A DNA stretch of 64,000 nt from Ciona intestinalis (lineage: Eukaryota; Chordata; Ascidiacea; Phlebobranchia; Cionidae), in contig NW_004190506.2 of assembly GCF_000224145.3 (NCBI RefSeq), positions 553,517 to 617,516 on the forward strand, given 5' to 3'. A program made the position numbers and the translations under genes. Positions 23,110 through 33,241 of this stretch are shown here, in pieces. The notes beneath the pieces are model-generated. The model saw only the letters and a program-made list of their open reading frames with translations, was not told the DNA's origin and did no database searches. Position 1 is the first letter of the stretch; the number at the start of each line of letters is the position of its first letter.

Positions 23110-26100
23110 ATGGCAAAAGAAAAAGTTAAGAGGCGAATAAGCGACAGGTTGTTGATCACATATTGTGTGACTGGTACGGTGACCTTCTGTATTTTGACGT
23201 GGATGCTAGCGCAAAGGTTTGCAAAGTACTGTACGCATATATGCGTTAGATCTGTAATTAATTTAAAAATAATGTTTAATTTTGTTTTAGAGTATCAGAG
23301 CCAAAATCATGTGTCGTACAACACGTGGATAATGATCAAAACGAACAAAAAGATACAGGCGAGAGATTAAAACTACATTTTATATTGTATTAATTTGCTC
23401 AAATAGAATCATTTTTGGTCTTGTGTAACATAGATTGTTTCGCTAATATCACGTCAACGACGAAGCAAATGATTAAAAGCTTAAACTCATAGGCTCATAA
23501 CTGCCTGTAAGTCGTATTTAGGTCTCATTGATTATTTGTCTACTTCTACTTGCGTTTAGCTTTAACTTATAATAAATAAATTTATAGAAACGAGTACATC
23601 ACCGGACTTTGAAGTTACCGAAGAAATGAGAAACCGGGTATTACTGTTGAGGAGAATTAAGAATCAAATCACAGAAATGTGGAGAGCAACTTTACATGGC
23701 TTGAACGGTCTGAAAGACGATGAAGATATCACTGATCGTGTACAGGAAACATTAAAGCAATTAAAGCTAAGACACCAGTAAGTTGGTATCGTAATCACAT
23801 GCACCCCATTGAAGGCGTAATACTGTAATTGAAACCGATCATATGCTTCATACGTTATATGAACAACAAGTCAATATACAATTGAATATAGTGCTGGTAT
23901 AGTATGTTAATGCATTAATTTACGCTGCGTATTTTGATGGCTAAGAATGTCTATAATCCAGTGGCGTATAATGTATAGTAGGGTGGGGAAGATGGGACAC
24001 CTTTTCAATCTATTTTTCCCTCTAATTTGGTAGTAAACAAACATTTAACGATTTTTTGTAAAACTTTATCCTCACGGCTCCCATAGACCGTCGTTAACTG
24101 TTTAAAACACGATCAGGATATTTAGTTATTATGTGTCAAAGGTGTCCCATCTTCCCCCACTCTACTATATAGCTATTCTTCTCAACCAAACTTAAGTTTG
24201 CGAACGTTTCTTTAAACCGACCTCCTGTGCATTACTAATTAATCTTCACAGTTTATATTCGTCCCAACCAACTAAAAGGTTGCCAACAGTTCTCTAACCA
24301 ACATATAAATAACTGTTTTCTGTCCACAGTTCCCTCATGATTGACGCGGAAGACTTGGTTGCTTTTGATCGACCGTGGCAGGAAAAAGTTGCTAAAGAAA
24401 CGGAAAAGGAATTAATTACCAAAATAGTCGACTTGCAGGTAGACTAAATGTATACGGGTGTTTAACGAATCGAGACCTCATATGCCATATGCTATTGAAC
24501 AGCACCACTGAACGGGAATAAAAACATACACCCGGAGTAAAAACTTTTATATTTTGCGCAGTATCCGAAAAATTGCGACGAAGCACCGCAATTCTATGTC
24601 CCACTTACCGAGTGCGGGTATGGTTGTGCCTTCCGCCACCTAGCGGGGTGTTTGGAGCAAAGTATGGTCAATAATTTGACACTGGTCGCTGGATTTTCGA
24701 ACTCCATTTATTCCACCGATATAAAAGAAGGAGAGTTCCCAATAGAAGAAACAAGTTCATGTCCCCCGCCAACTAACCTGAAAGGATGGACGGAAGTCTT
24801 GTGTCAATTAACACAATGCGCACCGCGAAATGGTATAAACTCTTGTTTTATTGCTTATAAATTCGTGTGGTTATGGTACTGTAGCAGAAATGGTATTTCA
24901 GTTAAACATATTTAATCTATATACAACGCAAGGGTGCATGAAAGTAACTTATTTATCCTGGTTCCACGGCGTCTTTATAACACGCGTGTTTTGTTTTATT
25001 TACTTCGGGCAATTTGTCTGATGGGTTATATATACAAGCGCCCTATAGCCATTATGCCGGACTGTACATATAGTAGGGTGGGAAAAGATGGGACACCTTT
25101 CATTCCATTTTCGCATCTCATTTGGTAGTAAACAAAACATTTTCAAAGAACTTTAAAACCGCATTCACACGATTCCCATAGACTGTTGTTAATTGTTTAA
25201 AACACGATCAGGATATGAAGATATTGTGTGCTAAAGGTGTCCCATCTTTCCCCACGCTACTTATATGAAGGCATGTATTGGTTGCTTGTTTAACCGGTAA
25301 ACAACAGCTTACCTTGCGCAGAGAATTTGTCCCGCAACATAACTGAGCACAAGAAAGTTTTCATGAAGATTGAATTTATTCCAACGGCTGTGGGTTTCAA
25401 ACCTCCAGGTGTAACCGATGAGTATTGGTCGCGTGTAGCAAGTTTCCATGGCAACCCAAAGGCGTGGTGGACCGGCCAGTTGCTCAAGTATCTGCAAATG
25501 CCAACTGAAGGAATGAAAAATGAAATAAACGAAGCACTCGCCACACGTGTCGATTTTACGAAGCCGATTGTCGGGTAGGTTAATCAATTTGGTAATATAT
25601 TCGTAACATTATCGTTCGGGCCAATGGTTCATTAGTCTATCAGTGATGTTCCAGGCATTGTTGTTCGTAACCCCACACTTCCTGAGTTATGATACATTTA
25701 ACCGAACTGCGGTCCGTGTATCAATAGACCAACAAAGTTCACATCAAAAAAGCAACGGGTCAATACTATTTACACTAATATGTATATAAGGGAGGAGACG
25801 ATGGCAAACCTTTTTATTCTATTTTCCCGTCCCATTTGATAGTAAACAAAGAACATTCAAGAATTGTAAAACTGCATCCTCACGACTCCCATAGACTGTT
25901 GTTAATTGTTTAAAACACGATCAGGGTATTTGGATGTTGTCCTATATCTTCTCCCATATAGTACTATACAATATACCTACTTGGAAATGGTGATGGCCAA
26001 ATATGCTAACGGTATATTGCATTAAACCATCAGAGTCCACGTACGACGAACTGACAAGATCTATCTACCTGGCGAAGATAGTGAAGTGCACACACTAGCA

Positions 26101-27611
26101 GAATACATGCAACACGTCGCTGACTGGTACGACAAATACGAGATGCGACTGGAGAAGGAAAACAGAGTTGAAACGGTGGAAAGGAGAGTTTTCTTGGCTA
26201 CAGATGATCCAGAAGTCTGGAAAGAAACAGCCGGGTAACTTTAAAAAAACAACTTTCATTTAAAAGATTATATACAGTACTGTGGGGGAAGATGGGACAC
26301 CCTTAGCACATAATATCCAAAAATCCCGATCGTGTTTTAAACAATTAACAACGGTCTGTGGGAGTCTTGAGGATACGGTTTTATAATTATTTGAATGTTC
26401 TTTGTTTACAAGCAAATAGGACGAGAAAATGGAATAAAAAGGTGTCTCATCTTCTCCCACCCTACTATATAAGCAAATGCTATAGTTATGTTATTCACCT
26501 TAGTTATATTGGACACCTTTTCATTTGATTTTCTCGTTTCATTTGGTGGTAATCAAAAAGCATACAAAGAATTATAAAACCTCATTCTCTCGACGCCCGT
26601 AGTCAGTTGTTATTTAAAAAAAACACGTTTAGGGTATTTGAGTACCATGTGCTAAAGGCCTCCTGTCTTTCTCACCCTACTATATACCACCAAAGCCGGT
26701 GCAATAATTGAAACCAATGTGTATTCCTATCGTAAAGGTATCCGGGTTATACATTTATCGGAAACAGAAAATTTTCGGAAACGGCGGTTGATTTGGAAAA
26801 GCGTGAGACTTTGGAGGGACTGAAACAAGTTATAATTGATACAGCGTTGTTATCGAAATGTGATTTTATTGTCGGAACACTTTCATCTTCGGTGAGTGCG
26901 CTTTTATTTAACAGATTCTATAATCGTTAATATACAAAAAAAGGAACACTAAAAAAGCCACAAAAACAATATGCTGGAGTTGCTGTTGTTTTATCATAAA
27001 ATCTCTGAATCACGGTGTAGTTTTCATCGGTGCCAAATGCGGTTTTAGGGTGTAACGATGGCTCCTATTATGGAATAAAACCTGTACTTCTGTTTTATAT
27101 ACATGGAAGAATTGAACGCCCGTTGTTATGCTCTTGCTTCCCGCCTCTTTACCGTTGAAAACTGTTTTGATCATGGTTACCGTAACCGAAGAAACAAAAA
27201 AAAATCATTTATCAAATTTATACAACGCAGGTGACATCTGCAGCGTACGAACTGCGACAGGCCGAGCATCTGGATGCCTCTGATGACGTTGCATCGCTCG
27301 ATTATAGCTACGGTGCAGTTGATTACCCAAACAGGATTCAAGTGGCAATCTATCCACACACAGCAAATGCCACGACCCACGAAATCGAGCTAAAAATCGG
27401 GGATATAATTTACACTGACACAAACCTATGGAATGGCTATTTTCGAGGGAGAACCAGGCGTACGGGTGAAGTCGGGATGTACCCAACTTATAAAGTGAAA
27501 GACAGTACGGTGTATTATTCTGATATTGATAAAGAGATTATGAATATTTATCGCTTCGATGAAGCAGAGGACGATGATGGGAACCGATTTCAACAAATTT
27601 TAAAATTCTAA
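23110..27611 (+). CDS. FUT8: Alpha-(1,6)-fucosyltransferase with SH3 domain (core fucosylation)
   Basis: A Golgi type II enzyme that moves fucose from GDP-fucose to the innermost GlcNAc of N-glycans (family GT23). Nine exons: 23110-23216, 23291-23358, 23588-23777, 24330-24438, 24562-24832, 25322-25574, 26034-26234, 26738-26891 and 27231-27611. These give 577 aa, against about 575 in vertebrates. There is a short basic cytosolic tail, a membrane anchor near residues 14-33, and a coiled stem. The donor-binding GVHVRRTDK lies at 333-341, with AEYMQHV, FLATDDPE, the acidic D in VIIDTALLSKCDF, and GTLSSSVTSAAYE. A C-terminal SH3-like domain starts near residue 482 (NRIQVAIYPHTAN, GDIIYTDTNLWNGYFRG, RRTGEVGMYPTYKV). 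The GTG at 23089 is in frame, but the ATG at 23110 is the better start. Intron 2 seems to use a GC donor. Confidence 0.96.
23974..24170 (+). mobile_element. MITE family A, copy 2
   Basis: Near-complete copy with both ends (TATAGTAGGGTGGGGAAGAT on the left, CCCCCACTCTACTATAT on the right). Lies in the FUT8 intron between 23777 and 24330. Forward orientation. Confidence 0.9.
24932..25030 (+). repeat. Dispersed repeat family C, diverged copy
   Basis: GAAAGTAACTTATTTATCCTG followed by TTTATAACACGCGTGTTTTG, parallel to the blocks at 62470-62577. Lies in a FUT8 intron directly before MITE copy 3. Confidence 0.5.
25068..25266 (+). mobile_element. MITE family A, copy 3
   Basis: Both inverted ends are present. 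Forward orientation. Lies in the FUT8 intron between 24832 and 25322. Confidence 0.9.
25780..25968 (+). mobile_element. MITE family A, copy 4 (diverged ends)
   Basis: The core is well kept (TATTCTATTTTCCCGTCCCA, ACTCCCATAGACTGTTGTTA). The terminal repeats are eroded on both sides, suggesting an older copy. Lies in the FUT8 intron between 25574 and 26034. Confidence 0.8.
26270..26470 (-). mobile_element. MITE family A, copy 5 (reverse)
   Basis: Reverse orientation: the left end reads GGGGGAAGATGGGACACCCT then TAGCACATAATATCC, and the right end reads CTTCTCCCACCCTACTATAT. Lies in the FUT8 intron between 26234 and 26738, 33 bp from copy 6. Confidence 0.9.
26503..26687 (+). mobile_element. MITE family A, copy 6
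   Basis: Forward orientation, left end eroded (starts at about TTATATTGGACACCTTTTCA), right end TTTCTCACCCTACTATATAC. Nearly back to back with copy 5. Confidence 0.8.
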
Positions 27612-29120
27612 TGAAAACAATATTGTATTTATCGTTGCCTTTAGGATACTAATGCCGGCTATTAGAAATGGTCACGTTTTTGTTTCTATGCACGTAGAAA
27701 TGGATCACACCTTGTGTATACAAGTATACTCTTATAATGGGATTTACTTTAAAAGTGCTTGGTGAAACACATTTTGCATTTTTGGACAATATACTTTTGT
27801 CTGGTTAACGAATACAACTAAGCTTATACGCCGAACGTAAACATGGTTTATTCCCACGTTAAGAGTGAATGCTTCAAAACAGCAGTATAAATCCCTCAAA
27901 CAGGAGGTTTTAATTAAAACATATAGACGTTTTGTCCTGATTTACGTATTTGGTACAATGATGAGACGCGCAGGGGTATCGATCCAGTCGGAATGAGGGC
28001 TGGACGTGTAGATACATTCACGATTCGTATCTGCACGGTACAACGCGCTTCTGAGTACACTACATTTGGACGATCTTCATTTATGCGTATTGGATTAAAC
28101 CATAGGGTTAGCGGGCATATAGTGCACGGTTTAAAGTGAGCTTGTTACAAAATATCTATTGGCAGCAAAATTAAACAAAATATTACTAATCAAAACTGGT
28201 TTATTTTAAGGAAAGAGAAGTACATTTTCTACAACTGATAGCCCAAAGTAAAACGCATGATATGTTCTTTTAACGTAGCCTATTCATGTGAAATGTATCT
28301 TTTCGTATTGTTAGTTAAGGTTAAGATCGCAAGGTAAATTTCTTTCGGCGTTGTTGTTACTTGGACGAGAACGAGCAAACGGTTTGGTTTAGGCGGCAAA
28401 GGATTTAACCGGAGCAATTTCACAACTCAGAAGTTATCAATCCTTGCGAAATAGCCCTCACAAAATATTATCGATTCCCTAAGAGCCACGTTGCTGGTAT
28501 TAATTTTTGAGTACCAGCCGCTAACACTTGAATAATTGATATTATAGCTTTACATATGGCAGCCGCGTTGCAACGTAGTAGCTCTAACAAACCACTTGAC
28601 TCTAGTAATGTGCTTCAACAGCTGGATTTGTCGAGTTCTGATTGGTTAAAAAATAGGACACGCGGACTGTATTTGCCGGTATATATGGTGACGTCAAAAA
28701 ATCAATATATCCACGCGAAAAAATCACTAGAACGCTATTTTGTCCGCAATTTATAATTTGAAACAATCTACACTGATATATAGCCGCTAACATTAGCAAA
28801 AGTAAATCAGAGTGAGATTACTTACTTACCGGTTACTTGAGCAGCGCATAAAAACAGAAGCTTACGTAAGCAGCCTGAACAATAAACTGTTCTACAATAA
28901 GACGTAACATAGCTACATAAACTTAACTTTTTTCTTAATAGAACTACAGTATTTTGTCTGAAATTTAACATTAAAAAATAATCTTATGTTTGCTGTGAAT
29001 TCTCCGTTTTCTAGGTTAAGGTGACAGTGTAGATAGAGTCTTTATAACGTTGTGGTGTACAGTGGTGCAAAAGACCTTTTGGTGAATCATTTTATCAGTA
29101 TTTTTACCTCAAGTGCGAAC
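27612..29120. other. Spacer between FUT8 and CRELD
   Basis: 1.5 kb holding the FUT8 3' UTR and the CRELD upstream region. It contains one palindromic TGACGTCA at 28689-28696. A 66-codon frame at 28556-28756 overlaps that site and is not supported as a gene. No repeat copy is obvious. Confidence 0.5.
28689..28696. promoter_or_regulatory. CRE/ATF-type site TGACGTCA
   Basis: A perfect 8-bp palindromic ATF/CREB site 425 bp before the CRELD ATG. A CCACG motif follows 16 bp downstream and an ATTGG lies 45 bp upstream. Vertebrate CRELD2 is an ER-stress gene, so an ATF-type site would make sense, but the spacing is not that of a classic ERSE. Confidence 0.3.
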
Positions 29121-32042
29121 ATGGGTGTTCTCTGTTACACATTTCTTGCCATTACTCTACTATTTTCATTCACAAATGCGGCAACTGACTGCGAAGTCTG
29201 TGAAAAACTTGCTGTTGCTTTTATGAAGGTAACAATTTTAGTAAAATATAATACTTTGCTATAGAACCCTTCCCTTCGATATTTAAAAAACATGATCTTC
29301 GCTATCATTTTCCAAGAGATAAATAAAAATTATGTTTTGTTGACTATGAAAGTCTGGATGAATAATTAACAAAAACCCTTCTTATGCAACAAAATTTTAG
29401 TATCATCTACTTTATACAACATTTAAGTTAAGAAATGGTAAAAATCAAACATTTTTTTGGTTTAGGAAAATTATCAGTTTACCAAATACATTTCATTATT
29501 TTCACAGGGATTGGAAAACACTGAAGGGAAAAATTTTGAGGGTGGAGACGTCGATTGGGAAGAAAAGAACCTTAAATATAAAACAAGCGAAACTCGACTT
29601 ATAGAAATCTTGGAAAAAGTTTGCGAAAAGTCTGATTTTAAGTGTAACAAGCTATTAGAAGAACAAGAAGAAGCAATTGAAACGTGGTATAAGAAATTGT
29701 AAGTGTGAATATTTTATGATTACATATACTATGTTACCACTGATTTGGTTGGGCGTATTATTAAACTGTATATTTTGTTCCACAGCCGTGAAAATGAAGA
29801 TAAACCACTGAGAACTTACCTTTGTATCACTACTGTTAATGGTAAGTTGCATGTCACGAAACTTTGCAGTTTTGACCGAAATTTTATGCTCTTTCGTATG
29901 TATTTTGATATGAAATGTTAAATTCTATGTCATGCAATATTTGAATTTCTGTGTTTTTTATGTATTTCAATTTTCAATATTTTGACAATTACCCTTTTTC
30001 TAGCATGCTGCCCAGAGAACAAATTTGGAGACAAGTGTGAAGGTGGTATGTAATATAGTCATTATATTTTGAGTTCTAATTTGCGTACCAGTTTTATATT
30101 TGAAAGTTACTGTGTGGATTTATAGTAAAATTGTAACCAGTGTATTTTTCTGCAGAATGCCCAAAAGGAAATTCCGATGAAATTTGCTTTGGAAGAGGAA
30201 AATGTGAAGTGAGTGGCAATTGGAAAGTTTATAACCTTTCACAGTGAACCATAAAACATGTTGTTTGTTTTTATTACAGGGCGCTGGAGACAGAGAAGGT
30301 TCTGGAAAGTGTGTCTGTGACTCAGAATACACTGGTGATGTCTGCGACAAATGTGCTGATCATCATTTTGAAATTCACTCAAATGATACTTACATTCTTT
30401 GTAAAAGTAAGTACAGTGTATATTTGCAGCATAGGAATAATATAACAACATACAAGTACTGTACTACATAAAATCTTTACTGCAATGTTGTTGTTATATT
30501 TTAATTGTTTACATGGCTTCCATCACCATTGTTGGCATATGTCTCCTTTGACAAGATACTTAAACAGTTATAACAGTTATTGGTCAATCCAGTGGTTCAT
30601 ACTAAAAAATAAAACAGATCGCTTGTGTTAACGACTGTCATTGCTCCTACACATGCACGGTTAAACAAGTTACATTTATTTTTATAAAGGTTGCCACCCG
30701 TCATGCGATACATGTACTGGGGAAAATGCAACCGAATGTATTGCTTGCCGTGATGGGTTCAAAGAAGAAGAGGTTGATGGTGTGAAGCGATGTGTTGATA
30801 TCAACGAATGTGTGGAACAACAAAACTTATGTGGTGATGGAGAATATTGCGCAAACACCGCTGGTTCTTATAAATGTGAAGGTAGGATATGTTTTAACGA
30901 TTTTTTGTTGTATTATGCATTTTTTGTCATCGCTGTTGTGTGTTTGGTTGATGTTGTTATTTCAAAGTTGATCGTTGTGAGCGTCCAGTGCTTCTAAACT
31001 ACTGCAAACGTAACTGTGTTTATGCATGTACATCATATACCTCATATTGTTCAATACAATACATGTTAAATTATTTTACCTTGCTTCTGCTTGAACCGAA
31101 ACGTCAAAATATGTTAAATGTTTTCCTCAGTTTGTAGTAAAGTTTGCGACAAGTGTTTTGGTCCATCTCACAGACATTGCTACTCTTGCAAGCCCGGATC
31201 TATCATGAGAATGCCCTATATGTGTCAAGGTTAAACCAGTAGTAGCATCGCTTACATTGTACGATGCAGTATTGCTCTCACAGCAGTAGAAGAATAGCTT
31301 TTTTAAAGAAATGTAGAAATTTGGGAATGAGTAAGGATTTAAATGTGGTGTGCATTCAAGTGATGCATGTCCTTGTAAAAAAGTCTAATATAAATACCTG
31401 AAAAAGAACCATGTAGTTTGAACGTTTACCAAGTCCATTTTCATTGTTTGCTTTGTATTTATGTTCACTAAAAGTGTTTAATTTCAAAAGTCTAAGGGAG
31501 TGTGTCTAACTTTAGACATTGACGAATGCTCGAGTGGGGCAGTGTGCCTTGGAATGTACGAGGTGTGCGTCAACACACCTGGCCATTACAAATGTGAATG
31601 TGCTCGATTCTTCCGTCGTGACCCTGTCTCCAACCAATGCCAACCAGATCCAGCTATCTACTCCCGATATGTCCCTAAACGTAACGAGAACGAAGAGAAC
31701 AAAGATGGTGAGAAGTCAAGTAGTGACGAAGAAAAGTTCAGTAGAAAGCCGGAAAAAAATGATGCTGGTCATGATGAAAATCATCATGATCGTAGTGATG
31801 TAGCTTCACATGATAATACAGATGATGAAGAAGACTTTGAACTTAGTTGGCAAGATATTCAGCAGCTATCAGTTGCGCTTATCATTTGCCTCATAGGAAC
31901 AATGGCGGCAAGTGGCAACATTTGTTGGACATTGTTGTTTTTTCTAAGTATCTTGTTCTCTGGTATGTGGTGGGCTTCCGATAAAACTGATCGCATTGCA
32001 ACCTCGCTTGCCAGATCTTACATGAAACATCAGGAGTTATAA
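29121..32042 (+). CDS. CRELD1: CRELD, cysteine-rich with EGF-like domains (membrane-anchored form)
   Basis: An ER protein thought to help fold or exchange disulfides in clients such as acetylcholine receptors. Nine exons: 29121-29228, 29508-29698, 29786-29841, 30004-30042, 30156-30208, 30280-30406, 30690-30881, 31131-31229 and 31516-32042. These give 463 aa, and all phases agree. It begins with a signal peptide of about 20 residues (MGVLCYTFLAITLLFSFTNA), then a CxxC (DCEVCEKL), the CRELD-type domain with WEEK and TYLCITTVNACC, furin-like Cys repeats (CHPSCDTCTG), and calcium-binding EGF motifs (DINECVEQQNLCGDGEYC, DIDECSSGAVC). A long acidic His/Asp-rich linker leads to two closely spaced hydrophobic segments near residues 406-445, as in CRELD1. 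Compared with human CRELD1 (about 420 aa) it is slightly long, because of the acidic linker. An alternative end is described in a separate entry. Confidence 0.93.
30520..30605 (+). mobile_element. SINE-like tail fragment
   Basis: TTGGCATATGTCTCCTTTGAC followed by AAGATACTTAAACAG and CAATCCAGTGGTTCA parallels the body of the SINE-like copy at 9270-9370 (reverse complement). Lies in a CRELD intron. Confidence 0.5.
30597..30682 (-). repeat. Dispersed repeat family C, minus-strand copy
   Basis: Reverse complement carries AAATGTAACTTGTTTAACCG and GCAATGACAGTCGTTAACAC, as in 62470-62540. It abuts the SINE-like fragment, as at 9195-9447, so the two may be parts of one element. Confidence 0.55.
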
Positions 32043-32397
32043 ACTCGCTCATCGTAAAATTCACTGTGTTTTTTTATTTTTTCACTAGCACTAATCATGT
32101 TAACATAGCCGCAGTAGTTTATAAAGCACTGGACTAATGCATAACTATTTTTCATATAATGTACCGATTTTTGTTGCTATTTCTGTTGTTTTGTAGCCAT
32201 TAACAATATCTATTTCAATTTATTTTAATGTTACCTTGATTTTGTTTACCATATTCATATAAATGCACTGCACCTACATAAACATTTTTACATTGATTTA
32301 CTGCACTGAACTCTAATATACACACAGTGTACAACTTGCTAATATACTATTTGATCGAATTACCTTTTGCAAAACCTTAAAACCTCTTTTAATCTAG

Positions 32398-32450
32398 CAA
32401 AACCTGAAGAGAAGGAAGAAGCAAAAGAAGAGAAAAAAGAGGAATTGTAG
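32398..32450 (+). CDS. Candidate alternative last exon of CRELD encoding a KEEL ER-retention tail
   Basis: A good acceptor (CCTCTTTTAATCTAG) at 32397 precedes a 53-nt frame ending in TAG, coding KPEEKEEAKEEKKEEL. Its phase (two leading bases) matches a GTGAGA donor inside the last main exon at 31707/31708, after KRNENEENKD. Splicing the two gives a 369-aa product that lacks both membrane segments and ends in KEEL, a KDEL-type signal. Vertebrate CRELD2 (about 350 aa, soluble, ending in a KDEL-like tetrapeptide) has exactly this form. In the membrane form this stretch would be 3' UTR. The evidence is splice signals, phase and peptide sense. No transcript evidence is available here. Confidence 0.6.
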
Positions 32451-32775
32451 AAAGTGAAAGCGAACACAATATGAAGCAAGTAGTGGAAATAAGTTGACTG
32501 TTTTGCACCGATATCCAATGTTACATATACTATTTAATGCACTGTAGCAGAGTCTCTTCAGGCATGGTACATATTTATTTGCGGTCAAATTTTTGGCAGA
32601 GATTAAAACTAAAACATAAATCGAATTCACCTTTTTGGCTTCGCAGAAAATTCAGCTAAATCGTATCCAAATATTTCGCGTGTTTAGTTCTGCTAACTAG
32701 GTCAATATGTGCAATGGTCTTCTGTAGTTTAATTGCACCTGGTATAGGGTGGTGGTATATGAAGCTGTTCTCGTA

Positions 32776-32781
32776 AATAAA
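32776..32781 (+). terminator. Poly(A) signal AATAAA of CRELD
   Basis: Plus-strand AATAAA lies downstream of both candidate CRELD stops (32042 and 32450). A transcript ending here would therefore contain the alternative exon. Confidence 0.55.
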
Positions 32782-32805
32782 AAACTGCCGATTAATCAAG
32801 ATTGG

Positions 32806-32811
32806 TTTATT
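32806..32811 (-). terminator. Poly(A) signal AATAAA of the TBC-propeller gene
   Basis: Minus-strand AATAAA, about 430 nt after the stop at 33242. It faces the CRELD signal 24 bp away, so the two 3' ends probably touch or overlap. Confidence 0.5.
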
Positions 32812-33241
32812 GCACCATACAGCAAGTGGCATAAAATAAAAAAGAGCTACAATTAATTACGAGCATGCAGAGATAATGGTGTACCTTTCATTGTTTAAAA
32901 ACATTTGCTTAAAATAAAAACAAGTACTTTAGTGGCTGTCACCGTAATTAAATCACAGCGTGCCAAGGTTGAATTTCATGCAAAAATATAATACACTGGG
33001 AAATACTTGAAACTGATGCGTCGTTGATTGAATTTTAAAAACCACTTGATTTGGTATATATGGCGGAAAGCAGGTCTGTAGTTCAGCACGATGCAAAACA
33101 CTAAAAGCACAGGAATTCTTCATGATATGGCAATGTACCTCTTATAAGAGTCATATACAAATGCAGAAGCAAAGCAGAGATGTGTAAGCTACAGGGTTTT
33201 GTGTGTGTGTGTGAATACTTTCATCCATATACAAGGGAACA

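Larger units (their letters stand above)
32451..33241. other. Convergent 3' spacer between CRELD and the TBC-propeller gene
   Basis: About 0.8 kb between two tail-to-tail genes. It holds two opposed AATAAA signals at 32776-32781 (+) and 32806-32811 (-), and a short GT run near 33200. No gene is seen. Confidence 0.6.

Noticed and set aside
28556-28756. 66-codon plus-strand frame upstream of CRELD
   Set aside because: It overlaps the putative promoter with the TGACGTCA site, has no family resemblance and has no following exon in phase.
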